17,880 nucleotides of DNA from an uncultured Porphyromonadaceae bacterium (lineage in GTDB: Bacteria > Bacteroidota > Bacteroidia > Bacteroidales > Muribaculaceae). The notes beneath the pieces are model-generated. The model saw nothing but the letters and a program-made list of their open reading frames with translations. It did not search any database and was not told the origin of the DNA. Position numbers and translations under genes: made by a program. The DNA is taken from the NCBI GenBank assembly GCA_947176615.1, contig CAMWRO010000025.1, forward strand, positions 1 to 17,880, given 5' to 3'. The number at the start of each line of letters is the position of its first letter. Positions within the stretch are counted from its first letter, which is position 1. Positions 16,257-17,880 of this stretch are shown piece after piece.

Positions 16257-17177
16257 ATGAAAGTTCTTGTAGCTACTGAAAAACCGTTTGCGGCAGTCGC
16301 CGTCGACGGTATCCGTGAAGTGGTCGAGAATGCAGGCGCCACGCTTGAACTTCTTGAGAAATATACTGACCGCAAGCAGTTGCTCGACGCTGTTGCCGAT
16401 GCCGACGCGCTCATCATTCGTTCTGACAAGGTCGATGCCGAGGTGCTTGACGCCGCCCGTCAGCTCAAAGTGGTCGTGCGTGCCGGTGCCGGATATGATA
16501 ATGTCGACCTTGATGCCGCCACCGCCCGCGGTGTGTGTGTCGAGAATACTCCCGGCCAGAACTCCAATGCGGTCGCCGAACTCGTTTTCGGTCTCGCCGT
16601 CATGATGGCCCGCAATCTTTATAACGGAACTTCCGGTTCTGAGCTTAAAGGGAAAACTCTCGGTATCCATGCCTTCGGGCAGGTCGGACGCAATGTCGCC
16701 CGCATCGCCCGCGGGTTTGAGATGAACGTTTCGGCTCTTGACCCTTACTGTCCCGACAATGTCATGGAAGAAGCCGGTGTGACGCCCGTTCACTCCGTTC
16801 AGGACCTCTATCGCGACAACCGCTATGTCTCGCTCCACATCCCGGCGACCCCCGAGACTCGCAACTCAGTCGGGTATGACCTCGTCATGCTCATGCCCAA
16901 GGGCGGCGTTCTTATTAATACCGCGCGTAAGGAAGTGATTGACGAGCCCGGACTGATGAAGGCGCTTGACGAGCGTCCCGACCTCAAATATGTCGCCGAC
17001 ATCGCCCCCGAGCGTGCCAAGGAATTTGAGGAACGTTTCCCCGGACGTGTTTTCTTTACACCTAAAAAAATGGGCGCGCAGACTGCCGAGGCCAACATTA
17101 ACGCCGGAATCGCAGCTGCCCGTCAGGTAGTCGATTTCCTTCGTGACGGCTCCGCTCCCTATCGTGTCAACCGCTGA
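16257..17177 (+). CDS. serA: D-3-phosphoglycerate dehydrogenase, short form
   Basis: Oxidises 3-phosphoglycerate with NAD as the first step of serine synthesis. 306 residues: the substrate-binding and Rossmann domains only, with no C-terminal ACT domain, so no classical serine feedback site. NAD loop GIHAFGQVGRNVAR; RAGAGYDNVD; NTARKEVID contains the family Arg. The usual catalytic His (TPHIGA in most members) is replaced by Lys in TPKKMGAQ (K270/K271). From memory the same Lys form occurs in Bacteroides and in Entamoeba histolytica, whose gene is thought to come from this group. The ATG at 16257 is preferred because MKVLVATEKPFA is the family N terminus; it starts one base after the serC stop codon, so the two are co-transcribed and probably coupled. 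Confidence 0.96.
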   Translation: MKVLVATEKPFAAVAVDGIREVVENAGATLELLEKYTDRKQLLDAVADADALIIRSDKVDAEVLDAARQLKVVVRAGAGYDNVDLDAATARGVCVENTPGQNSNAVAELVFGLAVMMARNLYNGTSGSELKGKTLGIHAFGQVGRNVARIARGFEMNVSALDPYCPDNVMEEAGVTPVHSVQDLYRDNRYVSLHIPATPETRNSVGYDLVMLMPKGGVLINTARKEVIDEPGLMKALDERPDLKYVADIAPERAKEFEERFPGRVFFTPKKMGAQTAEANINAGIAAARQVVDFLRDGSAPYRVNR

Positions 17178-17245
17178 ACATCTACTGTAAACAGATTATC
17201 GTTTTAATTTGAACATCTACTTATACTGAAAGAACATCCTTATAA

Positions 17246-17280
17246 AATCCCGGCTTTGCAACGCAAGGCCGGGATTTTTT
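17246..17280 (+). terminator. Intrinsic terminator of serC-serA
   Basis: Stem aatcccggc (17246-17254) with gccgggatt (17268-17276), continued inward by tttg with caag including one G-U pair, 5-base loop, then T residues 17275-17280. It lies about 70 bp after the serA stop codon. Confidence 0.92.
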
Positions 17281-17430
17281 CATGAATCCGCATAAAAATC
17301 CCTCTCAGTCTACTGTGTTTGTTCAGGCGCCGAGCTTGAGCTCGGCAGGGTTAAAACTGTGAATAAGGGTTAAATTGAATTGAGTGTTCACGGGGTGAGT
17401 GTTAAATAACAGTTAAACATGTCAGAAATA
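17281..17430 (+). promoter_or_regulatory. Region upstream of the rRNA promoters
   Basis: No gene. It holds a small hairpin gccgagc-ttga-gctcggc (17329-17346) without a T-tract, and four copies of gttaaa (17350, 17369, 17401, 17412) in AT-rich DNA ending about 14 bp before the P1 TTTG box. An UP-element-like or factor-binding role is possible. Confidence 0.4.
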
Positions 17431-17462
17431 TTTGGAGGGTAAGGAAAAACCGCCTACCTTTG
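17431..17462 (+). promoter_or_regulatory. rRNA operon promoter P1
   Basis: TTTG (17431-17434), 20 bp, TACCTTTG (17455-17462): an exact fit to the Bacteroidetes promoter pattern, about 380 bp before the 16S rRNA start. Confidence 0.8.
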
Positions 17463-17535
17463 CACTCGCTTTTGAGAAACAAGCCACGGCGGAGGCCGCG
17501 GGGCGAGAAAGCCGAAAGATTTTTTTTAAGAAAAA

Positions 17536-17567
17536 TTTGGCAGATTCGCAGAAAGTCGCTAACTTTG
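17536..17567 (+). promoter_or_regulatory. rRNA operon promoter P2
   Basis: TTTG (17536-17539), 20 bp, TAACTTTG (17560-17567): a second exact fit, 105 bp after P1 with the same spacing. The following leader to the 16S start (17568-17840) contains A- and T-rich tracts and no recognisable gene. Confidence 0.82.
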
Positions 17568-17840
17568 CAAAACCTTTCGCCAATACGGCGCAAGGGGGCT
17601 TGAAAAAAAAGCGCGAGCACATTGAAAGAATTACAATAGAGAACAATGGAAGTAGTACAAGAGTCATGAAAATGATATCCGAGTCAATTCCTAAGGTCAC
17701 AATAAATTACGGCAGTGAGTCCGAGCCGCTTCGGGGGCTACCGCAAGGCAGCCTGTGAAAGCAGAACAACAAAACGGAACAAAACGGTTTGTGTCTTTGC
17801 TTTTTTTTGAAACAAGAAAAAAAGAAAAAAGATATAAACA

Positions 17841-17880
17841 ACAACGAAGAGTTTGATCCTGGCTCAGGATGAACGCTAGC
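17841..17880 (+). rRNA. rrs: 16S ribosomal RNA (5' end, partial)
   Basis: The conserved 5' end gaagagtttgatcctggctc followed by aggatgaacgctagc is present (universal 27F site at 17848-17867). Aligning with E. coli numbering puts nucleotide 1 near 17841. The gene continues beyond the window. Confidence 0.97.

Noticed and set aside
17432..17758. 108-codon frame across the rRNA promoter region
   Set aside because: It starts at a TTG inside promoter P1, spans P2 and the rRNA leader, and has no recognisable domain.

Overview
The window is chromosomal DNA from a member of the Bacteroidota, order Bacteroidales. A Muribaculaceae-like gut bacterium is most likely. The evidence is a Rho factor with a long Gln/Pro/Glu-rich N-terminal extension, a DUF4295 gene directly after rpmB-rpmG, a short SerA without an ACT domain, a SusA-like neopullulanase, a DUF1460 protein, and promoters of the Bacteroidetes type (TTTG - 19 to 20 bp - TAnnTTTG) instead of -35/-10 boxes. 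Family-level placement is inference from general resemblance; no database search was possible.

Layout. (1) 1-1756: the 3' part of rho (5' end outside the window) and its intrinsic terminator. (2) 1757-2655: about 900 bp without a credible gene, filled with structured repeats: a 313-bp element with 46-bp terminal inverted repeats around two 120-bp tandem units, then several copies of a GC-rich palindromic motif and hairpins. (3) 2656-3492, minus strand: a compact ribosomal-protein operon rpmB-rpmG-DUF4295 with promoter, leader hairpin and terminator. (4) 3588-4676, plus: glycerate kinase, converging on and overlapping (5) 4645-7528, minus: neopullulanase, YfcE-like phosphoesterase and SPOR lipoprotein, spaced like an operon. 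(6) 7556-8911, minus: an AT-richer AAA_14/DUF4143 ATPase with its own strong promoter. (7) 8948-9055: three exact-period 33-bp repeats upstream of that promoter. (8) 9045-11735, minus: a lipoprotein six-hairpin glycoside hydrolase. (9) 11992-12858, plus: a DUF1460 amidase-like secreted protein, ending two bases from (10) 12861-14977, minus: a sigma-54 activator without a receiver domain, overlapping the acyltransferase gene upstream of it. (11) 15112-17280, plus: serC-serA with promoter and terminator. (12) 17281-17880: the rRNA operon control region with two tandem promoters and the first 40 bases of 16S rRNA.

Functional links. serC and serA are successive steps of serine synthesis from 3-phosphoglycerate, the product class of some glycerate kinases (glxK is nearby but not co-transcribed). 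The neopullulanase and the six-hairpin hydrolase are both exported glycan-degrading enzymes, but no SusC/SusD pair is present, so this is not a complete polysaccharide utilization locus. Rho, L28, L33, DUF4295 and 16S rRNA are housekeeping functions. The most unusual observations are an apparent ATT start codon for serC, the 33-bp repeats beside the DUF4143 ATPase, and the nested palindromic element after rho.
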